This document shows, in pieces, positions 17,359 through 17,942 of a stretch of DNA of 17,942 bases; position 1 is the first letter of the stretch; each line of letters opens with the position of its first letter. The stretch spans positions 1 to 17,942 of the forward strand of contig DASZOP010000193.1 in NCBI GenBank assembly GCA_035550715.1, in the 5' to 3' direction. This stretch comes from DASRVA01 sp035550715. GTDB lineage: Bacteria > Gemmatimonadota > Gemmatimonadetes > JACCXV01 > JAHWKZ01. The notes under the pieces were generated by a model. It was not told where the DNA came from and made no database searches. It saw only the letters and a list, made by a program, of their open reading frames with translations. Position numbers and translations under genes: made by a program.

Positions 17359-17942
17359 GTCGCCACCCGCGGATCGCCGGCCTCGGCGGGAGGGCAGGGA
17401 GCAGGCATCCATCCGAGCCCGACCACGAACACCGCTGCCGCGGCGAGGGGAACGACCGAAAGGCCGTGGAGCAGGGTCGGGATGCCGTGGCTCGCGACCA
17501 CCGGCCCGCTCACCAGCCCGCCCAACGACATCCCGGCGTCGAAAGCGGCCAGGAACATGCTCAGGACCATCCCCCGCGTCCGGTCCGATGCCGCGTTGGC
17601 CACGATCCCGTAGACGGCCGGCTGGTAGGCGCCGAACCCGACTCCCAGGAGGACGGCCGGCAGGACCATCGAGAGCCGGTCGTGGATCAGGGGCACGAGC
17701 GCCAGCCCGGCCGCGTACAAGGTGAGGCCGGCCCACACGAGGGGGCCGTCGCCCCACAGCCGGGCGATGCGTCCCACCACGAGACGGATCACGAGCGAAG
17801 CCGCGGCGTAGGCCACGAAGAAGAGCCCGAAGTCGAACGAAAGCCGATCCTCGAGCAGGATCGGGACGAACGCGAAGAGCCCGCCGTGGGCCAGGGTCAC
17901 CATGAGGAGCGTGGCGGTCGGGACGAGCACGTCGCGGCGGAC
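17355..17942 (-). CDS. MFS transporter, C-terminal half (5' end outside window)
   Basis: The frame is open to the right edge and encodes about 195 residues with six hydrophobic segments, matching the second six-helix half of a major facilitator. Recognisable parts are the first helix after the central loop (LLMVTLAHGGLFAFVPILL), the RLVVGRIARLWGD loop that corresponds to the repeated MFS loop motif between helices 8 and 9, the LLGVGFGAYQPAVYGIVANAASDRTRGMVLSMFLAAFDAGMSLGGLVSGPV block, and a final helix AAAVFVVGLGWM. The reading frame runs past the GTG at 17930 to the edge, so that codon is not the start. The stop overlaps the next gene. The substrate cannot be judged. Confidence 0.85.
   Translation of the reverse strand, partial: VRRDVLVPTATLLMVTLAHGGLFAFVPILLEDRLSFDFGLFFVAYAAASLVIRLVVGRIARLWGDGPLVWAGLTLYAAGLALVPLIHDRLSMVLPAVLLGVGFGAYQPAVYGIVANAASDRTRGMVLSMFLAAFDAGMSLGGLVSGPVVASHGIPTLLHGLSVVPLAAAAVFVVGLGWMPAPCPPAEAGDPRVAT

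Overview
This is a gene-dense, high-GC bacterial window with 18 protein-coding genes (two cut by the edges), no RNA genes, no mobile element and no CRISPR array. No gene-free stretch exceeds about 210 bases. High GC, futalosine-type menaquinone genes (mqnA, mqnC, mqnD), a large Oar-like TonB-dependent receptor, and secreted or lipoprotein methionine sulfoxide reductases point to a Gram-negative, diderm, respiring bacterium. Gemmatimonadota or a related environmental lineage would fit, but that is an inference from gene content only.

Layout. Positions 1-102 hold the 3' end of an unidentified plus-strand gene. Next is a minus-strand DUF2252 lipoprotein (234-1520), divergent from mqnA (1579-2385). 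A minus-strand run follows, which in transcription order is msrA (4731-4090), a stand-alone 5'-3' exonuclease/FEN-like gene (4048-3191) and a rhomboid protease (3086-2403). msrB (4859-5455) diverges from msrA and is followed by mqnC (5517-6701). mqnC converges on mqnD (6708-7571, minus).

From a good sigma-70-like promoter at 7700-7728 runs a tight six-gene plus-strand operon. It encodes two deoxynucleoside kinases, two tandem secreted TPR proteins of the RMD-1-like type, a UbiA-family prenyltransferase and a YheT-like alpha/beta hydrolase (7778-12620). Four of its five junctions overlap by 1-7 bases. It converges on an Oar-like TonB-dependent receptor (12703-15894, minus) across an intergenic region with three strong hairpins; one is an intrinsic terminator for the receptor gene. 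The right end is a minus-strand operon: MFS transporter (cut by the edge), secreted protein of unknown function, and SAM methyltransferase. Its genes are joined by ATGA overlaps.

How the genes work together. MqnA, MqnC and MqnD are three enzymes of the futalosine menaquinone route; MqnB and MqnE are not here. The UbiA-type enzyme could be a prenyltransferase of the same route, but this is unproven. MsrA and MsrB both carry N-terminal export signals and probably repair oxidised methionine in the cell envelope. The two kinases belong to deoxynucleoside salvage. No obviously new defence or mobile system is visible. The least explained parts are the kinase/TPR/prenyltransferase operon, the DUF2252 lipoprotein and the small secreted protein beside the methyltransferase.
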